From a virus, in IMG/VR virus record IMGVR_UViG_3300006870_000065, positions 1 through 27,474 of that record: a stretch of 27,474 nucleotides of DNA. One strand, written 5' to 3'. The position numbers and the translations under genes are program-made. Shown piece by piece: positions 9,801 to 18,307 of this stretch; the stretch's first letter is position 1, and each line of letters opens with the position of its first letter. Below the pieces are notes generated by a model. It worked only from the letters and a program-made list of their open reading frames with translations. It was not told the origin of the DNA and did not search any database.

Positions 9801-10045
9801 GTTAGACTATCATTATATGTGTCTACATCACTAGTATACCTATCAAATAGTTTCCATATTGGTTCATCCAATCTAGAAATTGTTTGTAAATCATCCGAAT
9901 CAAATCCAGCATCAGAAATTCCTCGTATGATTTCTAGGTCTTCCTGATTTATCCCAAGATTCCTCAGCGCCGTCCTTCTGTTAACAACATCAGTCAACGA
10001 TACAGGAACTGCTAAACCAAAAACTCTGTTATTTTTAATAGACAT
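6872..10045 (-). CDS. Leucine-rich-repeat tail-fibre-like protein
   Basis: 1057 residues. Residues about 8-45 (FGLAVPVSLTDVVNRRTALRN) are the virion-docking module shared with the 774 and 471 aa proteins. Residues about 280-790 are a long array of leucine-rich repeats with the pattern L..L.L..N.L.G..P: LSIPNNNIRELP, LNLSNNP, IQLQNNNFTG, LFLSSNSLSGNLPDF, LSLNNNNYTG, LDISVNNLS. After it come two GGSGY/F..G(D/E)T motifs at about 938 and 986. LRRs are protein- or glycan-binding surfaces, so host-receptor binding is the natural inference. TAAAGG lies just before the ATG; the upstream gene ends 4 bases earlier. Confidence 0.85.
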   Translation of the reverse strand: MSIKNNRVFGLAVPVSLTDVVNRRTALRNLGINQEDLEIIRGISDAGFDSDDLQTISRLDEPIWKLFDRYTSDVDTYNDSLTLSGGADFQLRGNLTVAGGLSATAFRYKVLDTDFGGSTPVLKWGDISTSRVSSWSTIGSTISYGADVSISGKLKVGKIKTRATASRKVFNSEIPTHKIKIDLGVLTDTGDPTIPAGQRDIRYIYAMKGIPLRFKSFFRNFDASIGFVPDDNGNKVSWRIYRTDGIGGDQDFPDFGEDTSSRLQYTSPFSAERVIEIYYSPTKITSLSIPNNNIRELPKVVLSNLKIFIFDNNGLTDFPDFNEFSPSLETLSINNNQFFNSSISDERRLNANITAKLPNTLKSLSIRGSFKGGIEQGIFVPFANLQTLNIQRSGSPYFYPDSTNVDGELPFFAQGSLRTFNANDNDFRSFGSPGAGQFTVKTITSLVNLNLSNNPRLIDNNFSIASQNIETVSISRTGLRCPNLQNRSVLSSIDARANTNFGSFYIGWDGTDPDPGVSDANYVFAGCQSLTAIDLESSSVSGYIPKFANNSNLQRIDLRRCNGLIAGRPGLPPGESPKCLYEDTFQDSTNVSTFLLSVDNENFAGPIDPNTFTPVKDTLSVLYLFGAGRFTGNFPDLSAAISLTDVRSDGQGWTGNVPSFASAFNLRRIQLQNNNFTGTLEYIQKTSLNYINYESNNITLISQTSDLPGLLELFLSSNSLSGNLPDFTEICPNVEILSLNNNNYTGYVSGFAGLSRLRQLDISVNNLSEQSVNNILFDLVDNYKAFPRRGVSVNLRGGNNSAPTPFPTISGIISSLTDPADPTIVNGNITSLGSVGGSVPAGYFPVSQTYPSVSLAYNGAAGDGVGAFATVQVAVDTTERIVTALAETFTSPGNPARAYTASINSIFTDSGTKSSGSGAQIQVESNINGEITVISLVSGGSGYQIGDTIVISASDLGYSGPENYDLEVGVVDVQLTFYNSATYTITQINNGGSGFLSGETLRTPNIIQFQNSAGDIALGNIFFDVDGITQRQNTAVFTGFAAAELLRQVGWSIGVNS

Positions 10046-10049
10046 GCCT

Positions 10050-13000
10050 TTACTGCTGCTCTATGTAATTTAATGTTGATTGAACTTGCACAGAATTATT
10101 TTCTTTAGATGTAGCTAGAATAAAATATGCTGTAGTATTTAGAAGATCTGGAGTAATTGCTTCCTTATTATAATCAAATATATTCTTCAAAGAAAGTGTT
10201 TTTGTCCCTTGACCGACATATACTTTATCAATTATCTCATATGGTCTTATTTGAGATTGATTTTGCACATCAACTAATGCAGAAGACAATCTATTTTTAT
10301 CAATAAAGTTTGGTGGTATATCAGTTAGATTCCCAGTAGTAGTTTTAGTGTCTCCTATTGGTCCAACCGCAATATTATCATTAGAAACAATCATTCCATT
10401 AGAAGAAATCCAATTTGGGTTATATGAATTCGTTACTTGTCCAATTTCTTTTATAACTGCTCCATTAATAGCTGCACTATCTCTCATTTCTATAAAGAAA
10501 TAAAGAGGGAAAGGATTGAAGTTGAAAGTTCTAGTTACAAGTTTTCTGAAGGTTTCTAAAGAAACAGGAACGTACCACAAGGTAACAGGTGTTGCAGTAT
10601 CCTGCGTTTGTCCTGGAAGATTAGTACTCAATTCAATTAATTGATAATCAATTCTATTACCTTCTTCATCCACATCATTATAAGATATTGCATTTGATGT
10701 GAAAGTCACTCCCGATCCAATATCAGGAGCTTGATCACTTCCTGTAGGATCAGTTGGATTAAAACCAACTTCTGCGCCTATAACATCATAAGTGAATGGG
10801 AAAGATCCTTCCGTTCTTATGTACCAGTTGTTAGCATCAAAACTAGGGTAATTTGTAGTAATACTATCATTTGGCAATAATTCACTACCACGTATTTGGT
10901 CACAAACAAAGAATTGTGCTGGATTTACGGTGATATTCAGGAATGAACATATTCCCGTATTTGTTCCTACTGGACGAGGAATTCTATAGTCAACTGTAAA
11001 TGGTCTTATTCTACCAAAAGAAGTTTCACCTGCTTCAAATCCGTCAATATCTCTAAAGATACCTTCACTAAAATACTCAGCATATAACTTTAGATCATCA
11101 GTTAGTTGTTTAGGATTATTCTGATTATCAAACCATTCAATCCCACCACTACCATCAGACTGCGGTCTTAATGAAGTAACACCAATTCGCCAGTCTGCTC
11201 CATGACCTCCAGCATATATTCCGCTATCATTATTAAATGTAGAAAGAAATAATATATTATTTTTTCTACCACTTACAGGAATTGGCGATGCCACTATCTT
11301 ATCATATTGAGATAATCTTCCAGGGAATTGTATTGGTGTTGGTACTACTGCAACAGATCTTCCAGCTGGTATTTTATACAAAGATGGAAGTTCTCTTTCT
11401 ATCTGATATAAAATAGCATTTTTTGTTTGTGTTCCTGATACTTGAGTGGGATCTGTAGTAGTGAGATTTGCAATCTTATATCTATCTTCTTCTCCACTTA
11501 TTTGTATCAAAGATTCTCCAGTAGTATCAAACTCACCAATATAAGTATTCCACACTCGTGTTGCAATCAATTTAGCAAAGTAATCTTTCTGCAAAAATAC
11601 TGGTTGGATTTCAATATCACCAGAAACAGATCCAGTTAAATTATTACTTAGTGTTATTTCATTACCAATAATAGAAACGATGAGTGTATCTGTTGGTATT
11701 GAAGTATTATCTCCATCAGGATCTACGATATCACCCTCACGCAAATACTGCACATCATCTAATGTAATAGTGTTTGTAGTTGATGCAGAAGCATTCTTGG
11801 TTAGTTTTGGTAGTTCAACCTTACTCCTATCTACTGCATCCCCCAAAGGAGGATTTTTGAATAGTCTTATAGATCCATTTACTTCAGAGTTTACATTTGG
11901 TTGATAAGTATATCCAAATCCAGGACATGATTTACATTTTACTATTGACAATTCAAGTAGTCCTTCTGTATTTACAGATATCTCTCTAGGGAAAATTAGT
12001 TTTTTATTCTTTACTAAGATACCCAAAGGATTTAGAATACCACTCTTTGGTTGTATTGAAACAAGAGATGTAGATCTTTGAACTCCAGCAGTTTCAATAG
12101 GTGCTGTCTTTACATCAGATGTAGCGGTGTTTACCGATATAGTTCCCTCATCTCCACCATCAATATAGCAACTCGTTCCATACTTATAAATGAATTGTGG
12201 AGTTCTTACGTTGAAGAAGTCATCAATAGATAATTTATATTTGAATTTATAGTATGGATCGCCCATACATGGTTCTCCAAGTTTGTTTTCAATAACAAAC
12301 CTATGAAGTTTTACCCATCTTGCTTCACCATTTTCAATAGGAACGTATGCATAGAATTGAATACCAATAGCACCATACCATCCGAACTCAATCTTATACA
12401 TGGTTACTTTATCTGCTTCCCAGAAGTATCCACTAGGACCATTACCATTTAGAGGATCGCCATTCCAATTATCTCTACCAACAACAATCTCATATACCTG
12501 TTTGTTTTCAATACCAGTAAACACAGTATTATTTTTACTGTCTTTTGTTATCAATCTTTGGTCTTGTGGATCCAATCCATTTTCTTCTAGAAGTGCATCT
12601 GTAAATGGCACTACGCTTCTTCTAACAATACTAAATGAAGCGCCCCTAATTTGAAACAACAAATCATCGGTTTCATTTCCAATACCCCATTCTAATATAA
12701 CGTTATTATCATCAACTGCATCATTAGATGCTCTCACACCAAAAGTATATCCGCTGATCCTTCCTGGTTGATATCTAAACGCTTTCCTAGATTCTAAATA
12801 TGCTCTTGTAGGTATAACAGTAGAATATCCAGGTCTAGTATTTTGATCACTAAATATATTAGTTCCAGAAGGAATTGAAAATAGAGGACTTCCAGATCCA
12901 GGTTTATATTCAATAAGATATCTCTGAACAGATGGCAAGCTGCGAACATAATCATTATTAAAGGGAGATCCACTAGGTCTAGTAAAACTATTTCTTACAA

Positions 13001-14609
13001 TATCTCTATATATTTCAGTCCAAGTATCTACCTGAGAGAAAAAATCTTCCTGACTTGAGTAAGCAGGGTTTAGTGGTGTTACTAAATTAGAGAAAAATCT
13101 TTCGTCATCATTATAAGTGAGATCATATTGAATATTTGCCGTTGCTCCACTAGTCTCTCCTCGTATAGGTATTAGTGGATCGTCAAGAAGAGGACTATTA
13201 GGATTTGTGTTCTTAATTTCATCTATATATTCTGATAGCAAGTATCCAACTTCTTCATTAAAGTGCAACACTCCCGTAGAACCAGTAACAAATCGGTAAG
13301 CATAAACAGTTCCGACTACTTCATTTGTATCCAAACGAATAATATTTTCTTCTGGTAAAAAGACGTTAATCACATTATCAAGTTCATCTCTACTAGACCC
13401 ATCTCCAGCAGCAACATTTCCAAGAGTCACATGATTTGCAACATATCTCAGAAAATTGTTTGCGTATCCTGGATTAGTATCTTTGAATTCATCATATAAC
13501 AAACATCCCAACTTCAAAAAAGTATTGAACTTTGGATATTGTTCAGAGTTATATCCATTAGAACCTCTTGGTCCAAATGGATATCCATATGGTGTTCTAT
13601 ATGAACGTAATATAATAGCAGACTCATCAGTTTCTTCTACATATTGCGACCTATAGTGGTTTCCATATAGTCTATTTTTTCTTGTTGTCCATACGGTTGG
13701 TTCTCCACCAAATGCAGAGTCATCTGTATAAAACAGAAAGTCATCCTCATCTAATCCATAACTAGAAACATTAGAGAATAATCCCAATTGCTCTTCTGCT
13801 TTTGGTATTCCAAGTATGGTTGAACTAACTTCACTAAACTCAGGAAACTCTTCTGCTACTTTTAGTACAGGATCAATTCTATTTTTTACTAACTTTATCA
13901 GTTCTCCAAACAAATCTAGATTTGAAGTAACTTCTAATGAAACTTCAAAACTATCATCATCAATAACTCTACTTACAACTCTAGTCTCATATACTTTAGT
14001 ATCGCCAGTAAGACCAGTAGGCAGTAAGACTAGATCTCCAATAGATAATTCACCCTCTTCTTTTAAAGATGTTACGTCCAGGCAAGTAAAACTTTTTGTA
14101 ATTCCGCCATCGTCATATTCAAATTGATCTCCTATTGATATAGGAAAAGAATAATTTATAATAACAAGAACACCAAACGAGAGATTAGTGTCAGTAAATT
14201 GTACCGCTTCAATCTCTCCAGTCTGTATTGTATCTACCAAATTTATTTGTGTTCCAGTAGCAAGTCCATCCAAAGAAACTGCTGAGGAAAAAGATACTCT
14301 ATATTTCTGACTACCTTTGAATTTTCCTGTGCCAGGTGCTGCGCTAATTACTTTATCCTGAGCAGAAAAATTTTTACCTTTCAATCTAACATTTTTTGTT
14401 TGAGTAAAAGGTTTATCCTTCGTATATACAATAGAAGTAGACTTCTTTGAACTTGTTTCAGAAGTGAGGAAGGTGTCTTCTCTAGATACTAGAGGAGTGC
14501 CACCTTCATCAACGAGGATTTCACCAGTTTGCAAATTATATAATGGTACATTTGCTTCTACTAACGGAGCAGGTTGTTTGTCATTACCAATCTTGATCTC
14601 TCTTGCCAT
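10050..14609 (-). CDS. Large virion structural protein (1519 aa)
   Basis: The largest ORF in the window. It shares ordered blocks with the 1216 aa protein next to it: LGIPKAEEQLGLFSNV at about 265, FRYQPGRISGYTFGVR at about 606, VTMYKIEFGWYGAIGI with GEARWVKLH at about 730-765, YGTSCYIDGGDEGT at about 808, and a C-terminal FDYNKE...ILATSKE. The two are therefore paralogues; this copy carries an extra ~340 residues between the first two blocks. An excellent GGAGGAG sits about 10 bases before the ATG, inside the end of the upstream gene. The function is probably a tail or baseplate-associated structural subunit; no enzyme motif was seen. Confidence 0.85.
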   Translation of the reverse strand: MAREIKIGNDKQPAPLVEANVPLYNLQTGEILVDEGGTPLVSREDTFLTSETSSKKSTSIVYTKDKPFTQTKNVRLKGKNFSAQDKVISAAPGTGKFKGSQKYRVSFSSAVSLDGLATGTQINLVDTIQTGEIEAVQFTDTNLSFGVLVIINYSFPISIGDQFEYDDGGITKSFTCLDVTSLKEEGELSIGDLVLLPTGLTGDTKVYETRVVSRVIDDDSFEVSLEVTSNLDLFGELIKLVKNRIDPVLKVAEEFPEFSEVSSTILGIPKAEEQLGLFSNVSSYGLDEDDFLFYTDDSAFGGEPTVWTTRKNRLYGNHYRSQYVEETDESAIILRSYRTPYGYPFGPRGSNGYNSEQYPKFNTFLKLGCLLYDEFKDTNPGYANNFLRYVANHVTLGNVAAGDGSSRDELDNVINVFLPEENIIRLDTNEVVGTVYAYRFVTGSTGVLHFNEEVGYLLSEYIDEIKNTNPNSPLLDDPLIPIRGETSGATANIQYDLTYNDDERFFSNLVTPLNPAYSSQEDFFSQVDTWTEIYRDIVRNSFTRPSGSPFNNDYVRSLPSVQRYLIEYKPGSGSPLFSIPSGTNIFSDQNTRPGYSTVIPTRAYLESRKAFRYQPGRISGYTFGVRASNDAVDDNNVILEWGIGNETDDLLFQIRGASFSIVRRSVVPFTDALLEENGLDPQDQRLITKDSKNNTVFTGIENKQVYEIVVGRDNWNGDPLNGNGPSGYFWEADKVTMYKIEFGWYGAIGIQFYAYVPIENGEARWVKLHRFVIENKLGEPCMGDPYYKFKYKLSIDDFFNVRTPQFIYKYGTSCYIDGGDEGTISVNTATSDVKTAPIETAGVQRSTSLVSIQPKSGILNPLGILVKNKKLIFPREISVNTEGLLELSIVKCKSCPGFGYTYQPNVNSEVNGSIRLFKNPPLGDAVDRSKVELPKLTKNASASTTNTITLDDVQYLREGDIVDPDGDNTSIPTDTLIVSIIGNEITLSNNLTGSVSGDIEIQPVFLQKDYFAKLIATRVWNTYIGEFDTTGESLIQISGEEDRYKIANLTTTDPTQVSGTQTKNAILYQIERELPSLYKIPAGRSVAVVPTPIQFPGRLSQYDKIVASPIPVSGRKNNILFLSTFNNDSGIYAGGHGADWRIGVTSLRPQSDGSGGIEWFDNQNNPKQLTDDLKLYAEYFSEGIFRDIDGFEAGETSFGRIRPFTVDYRIPRPVGTNTGICSFLNITVNPAQFFVCDQIRGSELLPNDSITTNYPSFDANNWYIRTEGSFPFTYDVIGAEVGFNPTDPTGSDQAPDIGSGVTFTSNAISYNDVDEEGNRIDYQLIELSTNLPGQTQDTATPVTLWYVPVSLETFRKLVTRTFNFNPFPLYFFIEMRDSAAINGAVIKEIGQVTNSYNPNWISSNGMIVSNDNIAVGPIGDTKTTTGNLTDIPPNFIDKNRLSSALVDVQNQSQIRPYEIIDKVYVGQGTKTLSLKNIFDYNKEAITPDLLNTTAYFILATSKENNSVQVQSTLNYIEQQ

Positions 14610-14612
14610 TAT

Positions 14613-17600
14613 TTACTGCTCCTCCCAAGTAAGACTTGCTAAAATTTCTCCTCTATCTATATAAGTATTAGTTCCGCCTTCATCGTTATAGAATGATTTA
14701 GAAGATGCACAAATGTAAAGTGAATCAACTAGATCTGTAAGTGGGAAGGAAAGATAATCTTTGTTGTAATCAAAGTATGCTTGCAACTCATATTCTTCAC
14801 CAGAATTTGGAGTGAATAAAGTAGTAATCTTTGTTCCAGTTCCAGGAATAGGTGATCTCTGCTCTGTATCAATAAGAACTCCAGACAATCTTGAGAGAGT
14901 TGAAGTAAAGAAAGGATCTGTAATTGAAGAAAGATCTGGATCACTTGGATTTGGTCCCGACCATCTTCCTGCAGGCAAGAAACTTCCTCTGATATTGATT
15001 TCTTCCAGAGTTACTTCATTAGCAGCAAAGTAATAATCACTACCTTCTCTTTGCAATAAACCTAGAGTTGTTAGTGCTTGACCAGAAGTATCACCTTCTA
15101 CAGTATATCTAAAGTATCCATAAATCTTTTCACCATCTTGTAGATAAGTTCCAGTTAATGTAATATCAGCAGATGGAAGGAGAACTTTCTTTCCTCTCTT
15201 TCCGATATTGATTTTATCGTTAATTGAGATTGAAGCACCTGCACCAGGATTTACAAACGTTTGGAATATAGGAGACTTGATTAGTTCAACAACAAGTGAT
15301 TCTGAATTAGAAGTTAGACCAGTAGATAATCTAGTTGGATAAATCTGTACTCTATTTCTTACTCCGTTGATTTCTCTTCTACATTTTACTCCAATCAAAG
15401 GTTGAGGTCTATCAACAACAAGAGATATATCACCAGAAGATGCGTTGATTCCTCTACTCAAGTAAAGAAGGTTACCTTCTGCCCAAACAACTCTAACATC
15501 TTGATCTGTTGGGTCTCCAGTAATTACTCTAGCGTTGATATAATAATCACTAATTAGTGGACCACCATTAGTATCTACGATTGTAAGTGCTGGGGCATTT
15601 ACATAAGTTGCTCCAGGTGTTACATTTAGTTTGGTTGCTCTGTTGGCAAAAAGACTTGAATTGGTAGAAGATTTAATTAGATATTTGGATCCACCAATTG
15701 GCTTTAGAGTTTCAGAAGCATAACTGAATAGTCTTACAGTTCCTCTATCTCCACCATCAATATAGTAAGAAGCACCATACTTGACTAATTGCTCAGAATA
15801 GGAACCATATCCAGAAGCATTATTTGGATCTCTTGTGGAATTACGATATCCATATCTGTTTTGACTACCACCACCATAAGTTAGATAAGTGATAGGTAGG
15901 GTAGCGTTACCAAGAGAAGCAACCTTCAACTGGTTAGATGCTCTGATATGATGTAGTCTGACCCATCTTGCTTCACCATTATCAACAGGAACGTATGCAA
16001 GGAAGATAGCACCAACAGCACCATACCACGAGAATTCAATCTTATACATGGTAACCTTTGTTGGATCTAAGTCCCAAACGCTATCTAACTGTAACTGCTC
16101 TCCAGTTGTCTCTTCAACGACAGGATCTCCAGCCTTCTTATCAATTACGTTGTCACTATAAACAATAGGAGTTTCAATACCGTTTAGTTTTTCTCCACTA
16201 AATCTAGTACGAGGTACTCTATATTCATAAACTTTGTAGTAAACAGGATCTACATTAAACCAAACCCAGTTCTTATAAAGTCTCTTATTTACATAATTGA
16301 TTTGTGATTTTAGTGTTGTAGTATCTGTGGTTGTGCTATCAATATATCCAACTGAGTTTGGATCATCAGCACCTCCGCTAGGATACAGATATGGGAAACA
16401 ACCATCAGAGAAAGAATTAGGTTGATCGTTCAAAGATCCATCTGTGTAATTAGATCCTCTATATGCTCTACCATCAGAAGGAAGAAGGAAAGGAGTAGGT
16501 GTCTGTAAAGTAAATCCAGCAGTCTGAATATTAGTTGCGGTTTGTATATCAAATACTTCTATCTCAGCATAAGCAGGATTATCATTACCAGTCCATGGGT
16601 TTGATGAATTAGCAGTATCTCCACCTCCTACTGATGTATAAACTTCTTCGTTAGAAGGATTCTTTGAAAATCTTACTTGTTGAAATACTCCATCACCACT
16701 TACAATTATGTCTCTAATAGCAGAGACAAACCAGATAGATCCGTCTGGCAATTTATCACTACTAGTATCAAGAATATTTTCTGCAGATCCATTCTTATTG
16801 AAATAGAAACTTTGTCCTACTCTTAGTAACTCTTTTCCAGAAGGAACTTGAATTTCTAGCCAGTTCGTACTATTTCCATCATTAAATAAATTAACTACAT
16901 CATAATTTACCTTCTCTTTCAATAGTGAGGTGTCATGTGCTGCAGCATGAGTTAGAACCAATCCATCTCTAATAACACACATCTCTCCAGCTGCAGATCC
17001 AACTGGTTCTGGAATAGAAGAATATTGACCACCATTATCAAGTGCTGTTCTAAGAATATCAATCAAAGAATTGACAACAGCATCAGAACCAGATTCAACT
17101 GATGGTAGATTTGTTCCTGCTGGTTTTGCTGTTACGGTGGTAAGTCCTGGTATATCAGTTATACCAGTTATTGCAGCAGGAGTTTCCCCACTAAAAATTG
17201 TGGTGATAGCATCTTTTATTGCTTGATATCTATCAATCTCAAATTGAGGATTATCAAGGTATAATTGAATATTTGTAGGGTCATTTGTATTAAAGAATCT
17301 CAAAGTATTATATACGGTACTAGCATTACCGCCATACTTCAAGTCATGCAATAAACCATCAATAACCAATCCAGAGTCTCTACGACACTTTTCAGCCTCT
17401 GAACTTCCAGATCCATCATCAAGTCCATCAAATGCAGTTGGATCAATCGTACCTACAGCAACTTCCTGAAGATATCTTCTGTTTGCTTTCAATACCTCAT
17501 AAGCATTTGGGTAAGTTGGAGAATTAGACTCTACTTGAGGGACACCAACCCACACATAATCTTCTGTTTGTTCTCTAGATCCAGTACCATATGGAAGAGG

Positions 17601-18263
17601 ATTGTCTCTTACAATAGACTGAGTTCTTCTTACACAACAAAAGTTGTCTCCATATCCATCATTTCTAGACTCAAAATAATATCCATCAAACTTATCAAAG
17701 ATACCATACTTTTTGATAGCTGGATTTCTTACAGCAAAAAAGTTTGTATCGTTAGGATCGTATGTATAAGGTGCTCTATTTACTCTAACACCAAATGTAG
17801 CAGCAGAAACACGTCCTGGTTGATATCTAAAAAATCTCTTTGAAGTTAGAACAGCATATTCATCTGCTGGTGCTTCAATAAGAGCACCTGCTTCTTCTGC
17901 GATATGAGTGAGACCCCAATCCTGATCTCCACCATACCCAGCATACTTCTCTAGTAATGTAGTTCCATCAGATTCATATTGATTTAGAGTAGAGAACTGC
18001 TCAGGAAATGCTGTCCACTCAGAAGGGTTTACATCATATGTGTTTACGTCCGCAAAAATACCAAGAGCAACTTCAGAACGAGGAATACCAAGCAAAGAAA
18101 GAGCAACTTCAGATTGCTGTTTATTCTGTTCTGCTACAGGAATTGCAGACTGATCGCTAGCGATTACAACTGGAATTGATCTTGCCGATGTTTGTTGTCC
18201 TGCAGGAACTGGGGCAGTTCTTCCAACGACAACAACCGAAGAATTATTATTTACAGCTGCCAT
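14613..18263 (-). CDS. Large virion structural protein (1216 aa), paralogue of the 1519 aa protein
   Basis: The N-terminus includes ARSIPVVIASDQSAIPV, a phrase common near the start of tailed-phage structural proteins. Shared blocks with the 1519 aa neighbour: LGIPRSEVALGIFADV near 58, FRYQPGRVSAATFGVR near 143, VTMYKIEFSWYGAVGA and GEARWVRLH near 735-770, YGASYYIDGGDRGT near 826, and FDYNKD...ICASSKS near the C-terminus. The spacing differs, consistent with insertions or deletions after duplication. A perfect TATAAATA late promoter lies 27 bases before the ATG. The next gene starts three bases after its stop, so both are probably on one late transcript. Confidence 0.85.
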   Translation of the reverse strand: MAAVNNNSSVVVVGRTAPVPAGQQTSARSIPVVIASDQSAIPVAEQNKQQSEVALSLLGIPRSEVALGIFADVNTYDVNPSEWTAFPEQFSTLNQYESDGTTLLEKYAGYGGDQDWGLTHIAEEAGALIEAPADEYAVLTSKRFFRYQPGRVSAATFGVRVNRAPYTYDPNDTNFFAVRNPAIKKYGIFDKFDGYYFESRNDGYGDNFCCVRRTQSIVRDNPLPYGTGSREQTEDYVWVGVPQVESNSPTYPNAYEVLKANRRYLQEVAVGTIDPTAFDGLDDGSGSSEAEKCRRDSGLVIDGLLHDLKYGGNASTVYNTLRFFNTNDPTNIQLYLDNPQFEIDRYQAIKDAITTIFSGETPAAITGITDIPGLTTVTAKPAGTNLPSVESGSDAVVNSLIDILRTALDNGGQYSSIPEPVGSAAGEMCVIRDGLVLTHAAAHDTSLLKEKVNYDVVNLFNDGNSTNWLEIQVPSGKELLRVGQSFYFNKNGSAENILDTSSDKLPDGSIWFVSAIRDIIVSGDGVFQQVRFSKNPSNEEVYTSVGGGDTANSSNPWTGNDNPAYAEIEVFDIQTATNIQTAGFTLQTPTPFLLPSDGRAYRGSNYTDGSLNDQPNSFSDGCFPYLYPSGGADDPNSVGYIDSTTTDTTTLKSQINYVNKRLYKNWVWFNVDPVYYKVYEYRVPRTRFSGEKLNGIETPIVYSDNVIDKKAGDPVVEETTGEQLQLDSVWDLDPTKVTMYKIEFSWYGAVGAIFLAYVPVDNGEARWVRLHHIRASNQLKVASLGNATLPITYLTYGGGSQNRYGYRNSTRDPNNASGYGSYSEQLVKYGASYYIDGGDRGTVRLFSYASETLKPIGGSKYLIKSSTNSSLFANRATKLNVTPGATYVNAPALTIVDTNGGPLISDYYINARVITGDPTDQDVRVVWAEGNLLYLSRGINASSGDISLVVDRPQPLIGVKCRREINGVRNRVQIYPTRLSTGLTSNSESLVVELIKSPIFQTFVNPGAGASISINDKINIGKRGKKVLLPSADITLTGTYLQDGEKIYGYFRYTVEGDTSGQALTTLGLLQREGSDYYFAANEVTLEEINIRGSFLPAGRWSGPNPSDPDLSSITDPFFTSTLSRLSGVLIDTEQRSPIPGTGTKITTLFTPNSGEEYELQAYFDYNKDYLSFPLTDLVDSLYICASSKSFYNDEGGTNTYIDRGEILASLTWEEQ

Positions 18264-18289
18264 TTTTTCGCTATTATATTACCTTGCTA

Positions 18290-18297
18290 TATTTATA
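18290..18297 (-). promoter_or_regulatory. Late promoter, perfect TATAAATA
   Basis: The - strand reads TATAAATA, the T4 late consensus without mismatch, in the 44-base gap between the 956 and 1216 aa genes and 27 bases before the ATG at 18263. It is well placed to drive the 1216-1519-1057-471 aa gene row. Confidence 0.75.
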
Positions 18298-18307
18298 ATT
18301 AGACTTA

